Shown piece by piece: positions 7,806-17,111 of a stretch of DNA of 64,000 nt; the stretch's first letter is position 1; each line of letters begins with the position of its first letter. Made by a program: the position numbers and the translations under genes. Under the pieces are notes generated by a model. The model saw only the letters and a program-made list of their open reading frames with translations. It did not search any database and had not been told where the DNA came from. Source of the DNA: Pontiella sulfatireligans (GTDB lineage Bacteria > Verrucomicrobiota > Kiritimatiellia > Kiritimatiellales > Pontiellaceae); contig NZ_CAAHFH010000002.1 of assembly GCF_900890705.1 (NCBI RefSeq), positions 868,001 to 932,000 on the forward strand, in the 5' to 3' direction.

Positions 7806-9602
7806 CTACTCGGCTTTTTTGTCTTCTTCTTTGTCTTCGCCTTCTTCTTTGTCTTCGCCTTCTTCTTTATCTCCGCTCTTGGTGGCATCACCCGGATGCC
7901 ACTCTTCGAGCTTGTCGCCGAAGGCGCTATCAAACGCACCGGCGAGGTTGACGAGCTCGGCTCCAGGCTGGAGGCCTTCGAGCATCTCTTCGCGGACTTC
8001 GAAGTCGGCGTCTTCGACGCTGGCGGCCTTGACGCTCAGACCGATGCGGTGTTCAACCGGATCAACCTTCACCACACGGGCTTCGATGGTGTCGCCCACG
8101 TTCATCACGTCTTTAACACGCTCAACATGGTCGTCGGAGATCTGACTGATGTGCACCAGGCCATCAATGCCTTCTTCGATTTCGACGAATGCGCCGAACG
8201 AGGAGATCTTCGTAACGATGCCGCTGACTTTTGCGCCAATCGGATAGCGGTCGACAATGCCGGCCCACGGATCGTCCTGAGCCTGCTTGAGGCCGAGGCT
8301 GATGCGCTGGCTGTTGGAGTCGATTTCGAGAACGACGGTTTCGACTTCTTCGCCCTTCTTAAGGACTTCGGAAGGATGGTTGACCTTGCGGGTCCAAGAC
8401 ATGTCGGACACGTGGATCATGCCGTCAACGCCTTCTTCGAGCTCCACGAACGCGCCGTAGGAGGTAAAGTTGCGAACCTGGCCCTGGACGAGCGATCCAA
8501 TCGGATACTTGCCGGCCACGACTTCCCAAGGATTGTCTTCGGTCTGACGCATGCCGAGCGAGATCTTCTTGTCGTCGGTGCTGACATTAAGAACCACAGC
8601 ATCGACTTCGTCGCCCACGTTAAGAACGTCGGCCGCACGCTGGATGCGCTTGGTCCAAGACATTTCGGAAACGTGTACGAGACCTTCAACACCCTCTTCG
8701 AGCTCAACAAACGCACCGTACGGAGCGAGGTTGACGACTTTGCCGTGTACACGGGCGCCAATCGGGTAGCGGGCTTCGATTTCCTGCCACGGATTGTCCA
8801 TGGTCTGCTTGAGCCCGAGGCTGATGCGCTCTTTCTCGAGATCGATTTCGAGAATCATCACTTCGAGCTCGTCGCCCACCTTCAGGATTTCGGAAGGATG
8901 GTTGATGCGGCCCCAAGTCATGTCGGTGACATGCAACAGGCCGTCGATGCCGTTGAGATCGACGAATGCACCGAAGTCGGTGATGTTCTTGACCTGACCC
9001 TTGCGGAGCTCGCCGGTCTGGATTTCCGCCAAGATCTTGCGACGGCCTTCGCGACGGGACTCTTCGATGAGTTCGCGGCGGGAAACAACGATGTTCTTGC
9101 GCTCAAGGTTAATCTTGAGGATGCGGAACTGATAGGTCTTGCCCATGTGTTCTTCGGGATTGCGGACCGGAGTGACATCGAGTTGGGAGCCGGGGAGGAA
9201 CGCATCCACACCCACGTCGACAATGAAGCCGCCCTTGACGATGTTCTTGATGGTGCCTTCAACGACGCTGCCTTCTTCGCATTCGTTGACGACATAGTCC
9301 CATGCGCGCTGCTGTTCGGCGCGGCGCTTACTGATGACGATCATGCCCTCTTTGTCCTCGAGCTGCTCGAGGAATACTTCGACTTCCTGCCCGATTGGAT
9401 CCTCTTCGAGATCCTTGAATTCCTGGGCGGAAATGATGCCTTCGGATTTGTATCCAATGTCAATAAGCACATCGCCGTCGATGACACTGAGGATTTTCCC
9501 GGGAACGATAGACCCTTCGGTGAAGTTCTTGAGGGTTTCGTCGTACATTGCTTCCATGGCTGCGTTGTCCACACCCACGTTTGTGTTGGTTGTTAATTCC
9601 AT
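7806..9602 (-). CDS. rpsA: 30S ribosomal protein S1
   Basis: The 598-residue protein carries six consecutive S1 (OB-fold) RNA-binding domains. Domains 1-2 are divergent (EGSIVPGKILSVIDGDVLID, EGSVVEGTIKNIVKGGFIVD) and domains 3-6 have the canonical GAFVELEEGVEGLVHVSEMSW pattern. S1 delivers mRNA to the 30S subunit. I placed the start at ATG 9602 (MELTTNTN), since the open frame upstream is unlike S1; MEAMYDETLKN 14 residues later is an alternative. No strong Shine-Dalgarno is visible. The extreme C-terminus is a lysine/glutamate tail encoded by an 18-bp tandem repeat. Confidence 0.95.
   Translation of the reverse strand: MELTTNTNVGVDNAAMEAMYDETLKNFTEGSIVPGKILSVIDGDVLIDIGYKSEGIISAQEFKDLEEDPIGQEVEVFLEQLEDKEGMIVISKRRAEQQRAWDYVVNECEEGSVVEGTIKNIVKGGFIVDVGVDAFLPGSQLDVTPVRNPEEHMGKTYQFRILKINLERKNIVVSRRELIEESRREGRRKILAEIQTGELRKGQVKNITDFGAFVDLNGIDGLLHVTDMTWGRINHPSEILKVGDELEVMILEIDLEKERISLGLKQTMDNPWQEIEARYPIGARVHGKVVNLAPYGAFVELEEGVEGLVHVSEMSWTKRIQRAADVLNVGDEVDAVVLNVSTDDKKISLGMRQTEDNPWEVVAGKYPIGSLVQGQVRNFTSYGAFVELEEGVDGMIHVSDMSWTRKVNHPSEVLKKGEEVETVVLEIDSNSQRISLGLKQAQDDPWAGIVDRYPIGAKVSGIVTKISSFGAFVEIEEGIDGLVHISQISDDHVERVKDVMNVGDTIEARVVKVDPVEHRIGLSVKAASVEDADFEVREEMLEGLQPGAELVNLAGAFDSAFGDKLEEWHPGDATKSGDKEEGEDKEEGEDKEEDKKAE
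7823..7876. repeat. Three 18-bp tandem repeats in the 3' end of rpsA
   Basis: Units at 7823-7840 and 7841-7858 are identical (cttcttctttgtcttcgc); 7859-7876 is a two-substitution copy. They encode the repeated GEDKEE tail of S1 and stay in frame because each unit is six codons. Confidence 0.85.
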
Positions 9603-9711
9603 ACGATTAAAGCGGGAACACACGCTCCCTGGCCTTTTGTTGTTTTTATGTTTCAAAAGGAAAGCGCCAGCCGCTCGGCCGGAACACACCTCCCCCGTAA
9701 ATAAGCGCGTC
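9603..9711 (-). promoter_or_regulatory. Leader of rpsA mRNA
   Basis: About 100 bases lie between the predicted start site and the chosen ATG, with no strong ribosome binding site. In other bacteria the S1 leader is folded and autoregulated by S1; whether this one is cannot be judged by eye. Confidence 0.3.
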
Positions 9712-9739
9712 ATAGTAGACGTATCCCCCTGTCATGCAA
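9712..9739 (-). promoter_or_regulatory. Candidate rpsA promoter
   Basis: On the minus strand TTGCAT (9739-9734), 16 bases, then TACTAT (9717-9712). The spacing and -10 box are good for a sigma70-type promoter. Confidence 0.5.
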
Positions 9740-9952
9740 GCTGTAAATAAAGAAAAACCATGCCCCTCAAAACCTGGCGAGACGCCGGCTTTGCTGGGCA
9801 AAAAACCAATCCGTCTACATTCGGCAAATTAACGCAACCGAAAAACCGCGCCGGGCTACATGACTGATGCGCCCAGCCGGTTAAAACTCTGCGAATAAAA
9901 GGAATGGGATTTTTTGCGGCACATTTCCGCGGAATTTCTTTTTACTTCCGGC

Positions 9953-10822
9953 ATGAAACAGAACATTCAAATGCCGAATCCACGCGAACAACAGATCCTT
10001 GATCGCCTGACGATTCGCCTCATCCGTAGGGATGAGCATGGCCGCTATGAGCAGTTGATCGATGAACAGCACTGCCTCAAGAGTGCGCAACTCGTGGGCG
10101 AACAGCTCCGCTATGTGGTCGAAGACGACGGCGGATGGAGTGCGGAGCAACGGCGCATCCGGCTTCTGTGTGCAGAACAAATGCCCGAACTCTGGGCCGG
10201 CGACAAGCTGGAGGGAAAGCTCCGCTGCCGTGCCAAGGCGGCCGAACTGCGCTCCATCCGCGAACACTTTGCGGGCATGGAAGACTACCGCAAGGGGCAC
10301 AACTGGCCATACACCCTCTCGGGGTTGTACACGCTGGCCTTCTGCGCATCGCTCGCCGGGGTGAGCAGCGGGCAGCGCGACCTGGCCGAATACGCTCGGG
10401 ACATAGGCCAAGGGCAGTTGCGCGCGCTCGGGTTCCGGCAGAACCGGAAAACCAGCGAGATTCCTGCCCCGGCGAAGCCTCCTTCTTCCGTCTGCTGAGC
10501 AAAACCGACCCCGAAAAACTGCAGGAGGCGCTGCTCAACTGCCTGGACGACCTGCTCGGCCCCCGCCCGGGGCAGCCTGGTCATCATCGACGGCAAGGCG
10601 CTGCGCGGCTCGCGCGGGCTCCAGCTCGTAAGCGCCTTTTGCGGAGAAACCGGCCGCTGGCTCGGCACTAGGCCCGTTGGAGAAAAATCCAACGAAATTC
10701 CCGTCGCCCGTAAGCTTGCAAAGGAGTGCGCCGAGGATGGAGCCATGATCCTACGCGACCACCTCCGGGCAGGTTTGCTTCCCCCACGCAAAAAGCGCGG
10801 CGATGCTCATGCAATGCACTGA
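9953..10822 (+). pseudogene. Degraded ISAs1-family transposase with DruA-like N-terminus
   Basis: The first 60 or so codons resemble the start of DUF4338/DruA domains (AQLVGEQLRYVVEDDGGW); an ISAs1 transposase N-terminus then follows abruptly (EDYRKGHNWPYTLSGLYTLAFCASLAGV). A one-base loss in the C run at 10467-10470 and a one-base gain in the C run at 10560-10564 shift the frame. Allowing for these, the text continues as ASFFRLLSKTDPEKLQEALL, VIIDGKALRGSRGLQLVSAF and GEKSNEIPVARKLAKE, which are ISAs1 hallmarks. After about 10755 the similarity ends, so the catalytic C-terminal part is gone. The middle of the DruA-like part also appears deleted. Confidence 0.7.
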
Positions 10823-10965
10823 TCAAGGCAAAGATCCCTCCCCAGCTCCTTCGCGATATTGGATTCACTCATGCCTGCCTTTAAAAAGCCCTCAATTAAA
10901 ATGCGCTCGTTCCAGTTCAAATACTTGCCCTTGCGTGTTTGGGTGCCGCCTTTCCCTTGCTCCAT
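10807..10965 (-). pseudogene. N-terminal remnant of an IS30-family transposase
   Basis: A 52-codon minus-strand frame starts at ATG 10965 behind GATAGGAG. It reads YLNWNERILIEGFLKAGMSESNIAKELGRD, matching the helix-turn-helix that opens IS30 transposases. It then runs into unrelated sequence and a stop. The rest of the element is missing; the break near 10830 abuts the decayed ISAs1 remnant. Confidence 0.6.
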
Positions 10966-11146
10966 GCCGATGCTCCTATCCTCGTTTGTGGTGAATTGAA
11001 GAAAGGTTCATTCTGGCATGGGGCTCTAGATTTCCAAACTGGGCATTTTAATTTACAGTCTGCCTCCGTCGGGCTATGGGTTCTTGTTTACTTATTCGCC
11101 CTGAAATGAGACGGTCTAATGGAGCCGTATTAAAAGGTGAAGCTGC

Positions 11147-12292
11147 ATGGCCAATGTTCACTTAGAGCGTGTATCCAAAAAATTCGAGGACGGCGTCGAG
11201 GTCGTTCGCGGCATCAATCTTCAAATCGAAGATGGTGAATTCCTTGTGCTGGTCGGGCCTTCGGGATGCGGGAAATCCACGACGCTGCGCATGGTGGCGG
11301 GGCTTGAAGAGATCAGCTCGGGCACCATCCGCATCGGAAACCTTGTAGTGAACAACGTGCCGCCAAAGGACCGCGACATCGCGATGGTGTTCCAGAACTA
11401 TGCGCTCTACCCGCACATGACGGTGTATGACAACATGGCGTTCGGCCTTAAGCTGCGGAAAATCCCCAAGGCTAAAATCAATGACCGCGTCATGAAGGCG
11501 GCGGCTATCCTGGGGCTGGAGGATTTGCTGAAGCGCAAACCCAAGGCGCTGTCCGGCGGGCAGCGGCAGCGGGTGGCCATGGGACGCGCGATTGTCCGCA
11601 AACCGGCCGTCTTCCTGTTCGACGAGCCGCTCTCCAACCTCGACGCCAAAAAGCGGGTGGAGATGCGCAAGGAAATCCTGCAGTTGCACCGGCGCCTTCA
11701 GACCACGATGATCTATGTTACGCACGACCAGATCGAGGCGATGACGCTGGGCAACCGGATCTGCGTGATGAACGAAGGCGGAATTGAGCAAGTGGGCCCC
11801 CCTTCCGTAATCTTCGACCATCCGGCCTCGCTGTTTGTGGCCCGCTTCATCGGCACCCCGCCCATGAATATTTTCGAGGGGACGCTCGTGATGAACCAGA
11901 AGCTGACCTTTAATGCCGGAAGCTTCAGCATCCCGCTTCCCGAAGAGCAGGCGGCTTTGCTCGCAGCGCATGAAGGCAAAAACGTGTGCCTCGGCATCCG
12001 GCCGCGTGCACTCAGCATTGCAGACGGCAGCAAAAACCGGGAAGGCCTGATTTCCGGCACGGTTGAGGTTTCTGAAATGCTGGGCGAAGAGGTTCTGCTG
12101 CATATGGCCTGCGAAGGGCATGAATTCATTGCCAGCATCCACCCGCACGAAGCCACGTCGATTCAAAAAGAACAGGTGCACTTTGCCCCGGACCTGCGGC
12201 TGGCGCATGTTTTCGATGCCGAAACCGGACGCAACCTCACCCTGCCCGCTGAAGTGGCGCAATCCACCCTTCCAGAAGGGGCTTCGGGATGA
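11147..12292 (+). CDS. Sugar ABC transporter ATPase (UgpC/MsmK/MalK type)
   Basis: The 381-residue ATPase energises carbohydrate import. Visible motifs are Walker [11 protein letters not shown] (about residue 39), the Q-loop [16 protein letters not shown], signature [15 protein letters not shown], Walker [14 protein letters not shown] and the H-loop VTHD. A C-terminal OB-like regulatory domain (about 240-381) is typical of the MalK/UgpC group. It is the first gene of a four-gene operon and its stop overlaps the next start (ATGA). The substrate is unknown; oligosaccharide or glycerol-phosphate are typical. Confidence 0.92.
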   Translation: MANVHLERVSKKFEDGVEVVRGINLQIEDGEFLVLVGPSGCGKSTTLRMVAGLEEISSGTIRIGNLVVNNVPPKDRDIAMVFQNYALYPHMTVYDNMAFGLKLRKIPKAKINDRVMKAAAILGLEDLLKRKPKALSGGQRQRVAMGRAIVRKPAVFLFDEPLSNLDAKKRVEMRKEILQLHRRLQTTMIYVTHDQIEAMTLGNRICVMNEGGIEQVGPPSVIFDHPASLFVARFIGTPPMNIFEGTLVMNQKLTFNAGSFSIPLPEEQAALLAAHEGKNVCLGIRPRALSIADGSKNREGLISGTVEVSEMLGEEVLLHMACEGHEFIASIHPHEATSIQKEQVHFAPDLRLAHVFDAETGRNLTLPAEVAQSTLPEGASG

Positions 12293-13158
12293 GAGGCCAG
12301 GCGCTTAAAGGCTATCTATTCATCAGTCCATGGCTGATCGGATTCGCACTGCTGGTGGCGGCACCCTTCATTGCCAGCATCTACTTATCCTTCACGCACT
12401 ACGACATCATATCCCCGGCGGAGTGGGTCGGCGGCTCGAACTACAAACGGCTCTTCACCGAAGACCCGCTCTTTTGGAAGTCGCTGGTGGTCACCCTTAA
12501 ATATGCCCTCGTCGCCGTGCCGGTCGGAACGGTTCTGGGCGTGGGCATGGCGCTCCTGCTGAATCTGGACGTCCGCGGCATCCGCTTTTACCGCACCGCT
12601 TTTTATCTGCCGTCCATCGTGCCGATGGTGGCTTCGTGCGCCGTCTTCTCGTGGGTGCTCAATCCACATATCGGACTGATGAACAGCATACTGCGCGGCA
12701 TAGGGGTAGAGGGCCCCGCCTGGCTGACCAGCGAGCCGTGGGCGTTCTATTCGCTGGTGATGATGTCGCTCTGGTCGGTCGGAGGGAGCATGATCATTTA
12801 TCTAGCGGGGCTCAAGGATGTTCCGGCGTCGCTCTACGAAGCCGCCGTGGTCGACGGCGCCAACGCCTGGCAGCGGACGGTGCACATCACCCTGCCGATG
12901 CTCACGCCGGTCATCTTTTTCAATTTGGTGATGGGCACCATCAATGCCTTCCAATATTTCGCACAAGCCTACATCATGACGGAGGGCGGCCCCGAAGACA
13001 GCACCACCTTCTATGCGCTCTATCTGTTCCAGCGGTCATGGCGCTACCTCGATATGGGCTATGCCAGCGCCATGGCATGGATCTTGTTTGTCATCATCAT
13101 GCTGATTACCGCCCTGCTGTTCAAAACGCACAAAAAATGGGTGCATTATGGACGGTGA
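12289..13158 (+). CDS. Sugar ABC transporter permease (MalF/UgpA type)
   Basis: The 289-residue inner-membrane protein has six predicted hydrophobic segments, starting [20 protein letters not shown]. It carries the EAA coupling loop [22 protein letters not shown] that docks on the ATPase. It overlaps the ATPase gene by 4 bases and the following binding-protein gene by 11 bases, showing tight translational coupling. Confidence 0.9.
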   Translation: MRGQALKGYLFISPWLIGFALLVAAPFIASIYLSFTHYDIISPAEWVGGSNYKRLFTEDPLFWKSLVVTLKYALVAVPVGTVLGVGMALLLNLDVRGIRFYRTAFYLPSIVPMVASCAVFSWVLNPHIGLMNSILRGIGVEGPAWLTSEPWAFYSLVMMSLWSVGGSMIIYLAGLKDVPASLYEAAVVDGANAWQRTVHITLPMLTPVIFFNLVMGTINAFQYFAQAYIMTEGGPEDSTTFYALYLFQRSWRYLDMGYASAMAWILFVIIMLITALLFKTHKKWVHYGR

Positions 13159-14557
13159 ACGGCGCAGAAAACTAAAGAAGGCGGCGACGGCGGCCGGCGC
13201 ATGCATTCTGGCGGCGTTCCTCTTTGGCTGGTTTCTTGAAAGCCCGGAACCGCGGAAGTACCCCGAGCGGGAACCGGTCGTTTTCTGGCACATGTGGACG
13301 ACGGAATGGAAAGTGATTGTCGATGACATCTGCACCCGCTTCAACGAAAGCCAGGATGTGTATGAAGTGATTCCCCTATCCCTCCCCAAAGGCGTCGCCG
13401 ACTCTAAATTCCTGCTGGCGGCGGCCGGAGGGGAACCGCCCGACTGCATGGCCGAATGGCACCAGGTGGTTCCCCAGTTCGCCAATAGCAAGCTGATCCT
13501 GCCGCTGGATGAAATCATGACCGCCGAGGAACTCGCAACGTTCCGCAGCCAAGCCTACCCCATCGCCCAGAAAATATCGGCATTCAACGGACGGCCTTAC
13601 TGCATGCCGCTGGCGCTGGACGTCCGGGCCTGCTACTACCGTCTCGACCATCTTCACCAAGCCGGATTGATCCCGGCGTCAGCCCCTGCCCGCGTCGCCA
13701 CCCAAGCGGAATTCGAGGAGCTTCGCGCCGTCCTGCCGCAAACGCTGGAGGAATTGACGGAGTGGGGGAGGAAACTCAACGTGTTCGACTCCAAGGGGCG
13801 GCTCGTCCGGTTGGGATTCATCCCGCAATGGTTCCGCATGTTTGCCTCGGTTTTCGGCGGTGGCTTCTACGACTGGGAAAACAATGAGCTGCTCATCTCC
13901 ACCCCCGAAAACCTGCAGGCCCTCACCTTTCTGGCCGAGCAGCAAAAGGCCATTGGGTTTGACCGGATGGAGCGCTTCCTCTCCTCGCTCACCACCAGCC
14001 ACGGCGCCGACTGGCCTTTTGCCACCGGGAAACGCTCCGTCTCGATCGATGGCCAGTGGAAAGTCCAGCAGCTGCACAAATTCGCGCCGGACATTCCCTA
14101 CATGACCACCCCCATTCCGCCGCCGAAGTCCGGCGGAAAAAAGATGGCCGGATGGGTGCACGGCAATTTCATGACCTTTCCAAAAGGGGCAAAAAACACG
14201 GCCGGCGCGTGGGCGTTCACCCTGTTCTGGACCGGGCAGGACAACCCGGAACGCGCCTCCGAATTCTACACGCGCGCGGGCTGGCTGCCGCCGAGCCCGG
14301 CGATTGCCGAAACCCGCCGCTACCGGGCCTATGTCCGCGAACACCCCCAGTTCCAGACGTTCATCGATATCCTGGCCAGCCCGAACATCGAATCCACCCC
14401 GCCCGTGCCCTTCCAGCTGCAGCTTTACGACCTGATCAAGCGGGCGGATGAATCGGCCATGCGCGGCAGCCTCACCCCGGAGCAGGCCCTGCGGAAACTC
14501 AATGATGAAGTGGACGAAATTCTAAACCGCAGGAAGGAGTTCGGGCATGAAAACTAA
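13148..14557 (+). CDS. Extracellular sugar-binding protein (family 1), membrane-anchored
   Basis: The 469-residue protein matches family 1 solute-binding proteins: VVFWHMWTTEWKVIVDDICTRFNES near the start, a central LPLALDVRACYYRLD-like hinge, and GKRSVSIDGQWKV with PIPPPKSGGKKMAGW late. The N-terminus is positively charged, then a single hydrophobic stretch (about residues 12-30) with no lipobox cysteine after it, so it may remain anchored by an uncleaved helix. Lying between the two permease genes and overlapping each by 11 bases is a less usual gene order. Ligand unknown. Confidence 0.88.
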   Translation: MDGERRRKLKKAATAAGACILAAFLFGWFLESPEPRKYPEREPVVFWHMWTTEWKVIVDDICTRFNESQDVYEVIPLSLPKGVADSKFLLAAAGGEPPDCMAEWHQVVPQFANSKLILPLDEIMTAEELATFRSQAYPIAQKISAFNGRPYCMPLALDVRACYYRLDHLHQAGLIPASAPARVATQAEFEELRAVLPQTLEELTEWGRKLNVFDSKGRLVRLGFIPQWFRMFASVFGGGFYDWENNELLISTPENLQALTFLAEQQKAIGFDRMERFLSSLTTSHGADWPFATGKRSVSIDGQWKVQQLHKFAPDIPYMTTPIPPPKSGGKKMAGWVHGNFMTFPKGAKNTAGAWAFTLFWTGQDNPERASEFYTRAGWLPPSPAIAETRRYRAYVREHPQFQTFIDILASPNIESTPPVPFQLQLYDLIKRADESAMRGSLTPEQALRKLNDEVDEILNRRKEFGHEN

Positions 14558-15419
14558 ATCCCCCCTCTCCCTTACCCGCCGGCAAAAGTGGGCGGCGCAC
14601 GTGGTGCTCGTTGTGCTCTGCATCCCCTTCCTGATGCCCATCGTGTGGATGGTCGCCACATCGCTGAAATCGAACGAGGATATTTTCCCGCAGGAGAACC
14701 AGGCGGCCATCACCTTCAACATTTCCAGCATGCTCCCAAAAGATCCGCAGTGGCAGAACTATAAGGCGGCGCTGCAGACCGGCCCCTTTCATCTCTACCT
14801 GAGAAATTCCCTGCTGCTGTGCACGCTGAACGTCATCGGCGCCGTCTTTTCCAGCGCCTTGGCGGCCTACGGCTTTGCCCGCCTGCGGTTTCCGGGAAAG
14901 GAAGGCCTGTTCATTCTTCTCATTGCCACCATGGCGCTGCCCCGCCACGTCACCATGATCCCCGTTTTCACCATTTTTAAAATGCTGGGCTGGTACGGCA
15001 CGCTGCTGCCGCTGATCGTGCCGGCTTTCTTCGGCAATCCCTTCTTCATCTTTTTGCTGCGCCAGTTTTTCCAAACCATCCCGGCGGACCTGGCCGAAGC
15101 CGGCACCATTGACGGCGCCGGCGAGTTCCGCATTTTTTCGCAAATCATGCTGCCGCTGGCCAAGCCCGCGCTCATCACCTGTGCCCTGTTCCAGTTCCTC
15201 GCCACTTGGAACGACTTTTTCGGACCGCTGCTCTACATCAACGATCCGGCGAAATATACCGTGGCCTACGGGCTTCAGCAATTCATGGGCAGCCACGGCA
15301 CCGCATGGGCACAACTGATGGCGGTGGCCACCTTGTTCACGCTCCCGATCGTCATCCTCTTTTTCTGCGCCCAGAAGGTCTTCATCCAAGGCATTTCCAC
15401 CACTGGAGCAACGCGCTAA
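14547..15419 (+). CDS. Sugar ABC transporter permease (MalG/UgpE type)
   Basis: The 290-residue second permease has six hydrophobic segments and the EAA loop LAEAGTIDGAGEFRIFSQIMLP. GGAAGGAG-like sequence precedes the start. Its stop codon TAA is the last three bases of a CTAA target duplication; a 303-bp insertion begins on the very next base. Confidence 0.9.
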   Translation: MKTKSPLSLTRRQKWAAHVVLVVLCIPFLMPIVWMVATSLKSNEDIFPQENQAAITFNISSMLPKDPQWQNYKAALQTGPFHLYLRNSLLLCTLNVIGAVFSSALAAYGFARLRFPGKEGLFILLIATMALPRHVTMIPVFTIFKMLGWYGTLLPLIVPAFFGNPFFIFLLRQFFQTIPADLAEAGTIDGAGEFRIFSQIMLPLAKPALITCALFQFLATWNDFFGPLLYINDPAKYTVAYGLQQFMGSHGTAWAQLMAVATLFTLPIVILFFCAQKVFIQGISTTGATR

Positions 15420-15722
15420 CCCAAGTTTCTTAAATGGTCGTTTGAAAACGGCTGAATCGCACTTTTCTGACGGTTTTCGGAGGATCGGGTTCTGTAAGTC
15501 TCGTATTTCCAACGCCCGGCTCCCGCTCGAAGATGGGCGCGAAGTATCCATCCGCAGGCCCAGCCATCCGGATCCTGAACAAGAGCGGGTGTATTCGTGA
15601 TCGACTGGAAACGCACCTATCCCCCGCACAAAACGGAACTGAAACAATAACGACTTTGTAGTGCCACAAAAAGCCCGATCGTTGATTCGCAACGACTTAC
15701 GCTTTTGGATAAGAAACTTGGG
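15420..15722. mobile_element. MITE-like element, 303 bp, 13-bp terminal inverted repeats
   Basis: CCCAAGTTTCTTA (15420-15432) and its exact complement TAAGAAACTTGGG (15710-15722) bound the element. CTAA flanks it on both sides (15416-15419 and 15723-15726) as a 4-bp target duplication, as IS5-type elements make. The interior shows no long frame and no protein I recognise. Removing it and one CTAA rebuilds an uninterrupted gene end followed by a half palindrome (GCCGGAACTACGAAC). Confidence 0.7.
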
Positions 15723-15746
15723 CTAAAGCCGGAACTACGAACCCGT

Positions 15747-16550
15747 TTACTTCAAGAAGCCGGATTCGCGCATCCACGCCTCGCAAAGCGTCGGCCATTG
15801 CGAAACAGGATGCGCCGAAGGCCGCAAGCCGTAGCCGTGCCCCCCCTTGGCAAACAGGTGCAGTTCAACCGGAATGCCCTGCGCATCCAGCGCAACGGAG
15901 TATGCCAAGCTGCTGCGATAGTGCTTGCGGTCATCCCAGGCCTGAACCACGAATGCGGGCGGCGTCTCAGCATCCACCCGGATTTCATCGACCAACTCCA
16001 CGCCGCCCTTTTGAAAGAGATAGGCCGGATAAACCAAAACCGTGAAATCGGGGCGGTCGACCGAGGCGCTGCACGCCGCCGCCAAATGCCCGCCGGCGGA
16101 AAAACCGAGCATGCCAATGCGCTGGGGATTAATGTTCCACTCCTTCGACTTTTCGCGGGCCATCCGTACCGCACGGCGCGCATCCTGCAACGCGCCCTCC
16201 CGGTTGCTGGGACAGCGGTATTTGAGCACCGCGGCGGAAACGCCAATGGAGTTGAGCCATTCCGCCACCTCGGTTCCCTCCTTGTCCATGCTGAGAATGT
16301 TGTAGCCGCCGCCGGGGCAGACGATGACCATCGGGGCCGGCGCACCGGCAGGCGTGGCGGGATAGAAGGCCAGCGTCGGCTCACTCACGTTCGTCAGCCG
16401 GATGACGCCGTCGCCCTTATCCGGTTTGAGGCCTTCGGCCTGAGCTGCGCCCTCGCCGGGCATGTCGCCCTTCCATAGTGGAAATTCAGTTTGAGCCATG
16501 GCCATAAGCGGTCCCGTCAATAAGAGTAAAGTTATGATTTTCATGGTCAT
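15747..16550 (-). CDS. Secreted alpha/beta-hydrolase, acetylesterase/lipase type
   Basis: The 267-residue protein has a signal peptide (MTMKIITLLLLTGPLMAMAQ). The oxyanion-hole motif is PMVIVCPGGGYNI, the nucleophile elbow GFSAGGHLAAA (Ser about residue 150) and the catalytic His near the C-terminus in GGHGYGLRPS. This layout matches BD-FAE/Axe-type carbohydrate esterases that remove acetyl or feruloyl groups from polysaccharides in the periplasm or outside. ATG 16544 is an alternative start. It is convergent with the sugar transporter operon and may act on the same substrates (inference). Confidence 0.85.
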   Translation of the reverse strand: MTMKIITLLLLTGPLMAMAQTEFPLWKGDMPGEGAAQAEGLKPDKGDGVIRLTNVSEPTLAFYPATPAGAPAPMVIVCPGGGYNILSMDKEGTEVAEWLNSIGVSAAVLKYRCPSNREGALQDARRAVRMAREKSKEWNINPQRIGMLGFSAGGHLAAACSASVDRPDFTVLVYPAYLFQKGGVELVDEIRVDAETPPAFVVQAWDDRKHYRSSLAYSVALDAQGIPVELHLFAKGGHGYGLRPSAHPVSQWPTLCEAWMRESGFLK

Positions 16551-17058
16551 ACATTAAAGCGCGCCCTCCCCTGCAGTCAAACGTTTACGCAATGAAGCCT
16601 CAAACGATGGGGGTACCATTTGGGACAGCATGAAAAAAGGGCATATTTTTTTCTCGCCACCGACGTAAAAACGTGGTGAATATGCATGCGTTCTCAGGAA
16701 CAAAGTTGTACTGTTCTTTAATAATTTCAAAAATGGGTATCTATGTTGGGTTCCCGTTTTCCGGTGTGTGGTTTCCCTCCTCTTTTCCACGCACCGTTTT
16801 TTTTACCTGTACGACACGATTAAAACCCCTCCCTTGTTTGAGACTTCATTTCTGCCGAGCACGTTTTCCTTTGTAAACTCAAGTGAAATGTGGCTACACC
16901 AAAAGAGGGTGTAGTATCGCTTCACCGGCCGAAGGGCGGAAAGCGATCTTTCTGCGTAAGTCTAATGCATGAAAAATCCGGGCTTGCCCGGAGGGGATCT
17001 TAAAGACAGGATTTCTCTTACCCCGCAACGCACGGCAATCCCCGTTGCCTCTTTTTTC
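16551..17058. other. Non-coding stretch between esterase and padR
   Basis: No supported gene lies in this roughly 500-base region. It holds a 7-bp hairpin (CTACACC 16894-16900 with GGTGTAG 16908-16914) and a terminator-like hairpin at 16973-16991. The right side carries the padR promoter region. The left side should contain the esterase promoter; I see no convincing boxes. Confidence 0.5.
16973..16991 (-). terminator. Orphan minus-strand terminator hairpin
   Basis: CCGGG, CAAG loop, CCCGG then ATTTTT on the minus strand. No minus-strand gene ends here, so it may end a small or antisense RNA starting near the padR promoter. Confidence 0.4.
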
Positions 17059-17107
17059 TTGCACTACCCCGCAATCCGGTATACTGCTATACGTAGTACC
17101 GAGGGAG
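17059..17107 (+). promoter_or_regulatory. padR promoter with candidate autoregulatory operator
   Basis: TTGCAC (17059-17064), 15 bases, TATACT (17080-17085). An inverted repeat GTATA-N4-TATAC (17079-17092) covers the -10 box, where a PadR dimer could repress its own gene. GAGGGAG at 17101-17107 is the ribosome binding site. The operator role is inferred from position only. Confidence 0.4.
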
Positions 17108-17111
17108 CTGA

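Noticed and set aside
7791-9596. A 601-codon plus-strand open frame opposite rpsA
   Set aside because: It is the antisense of S1; its length comes from codon bias of the real gene and its sequence has no domain or signal.
14499-15692. A 397-codon minus-strand frame across the second permease and MITE
   Set aside because: Antisense to the permease, and its start lies in the insertion; no recognisable features.
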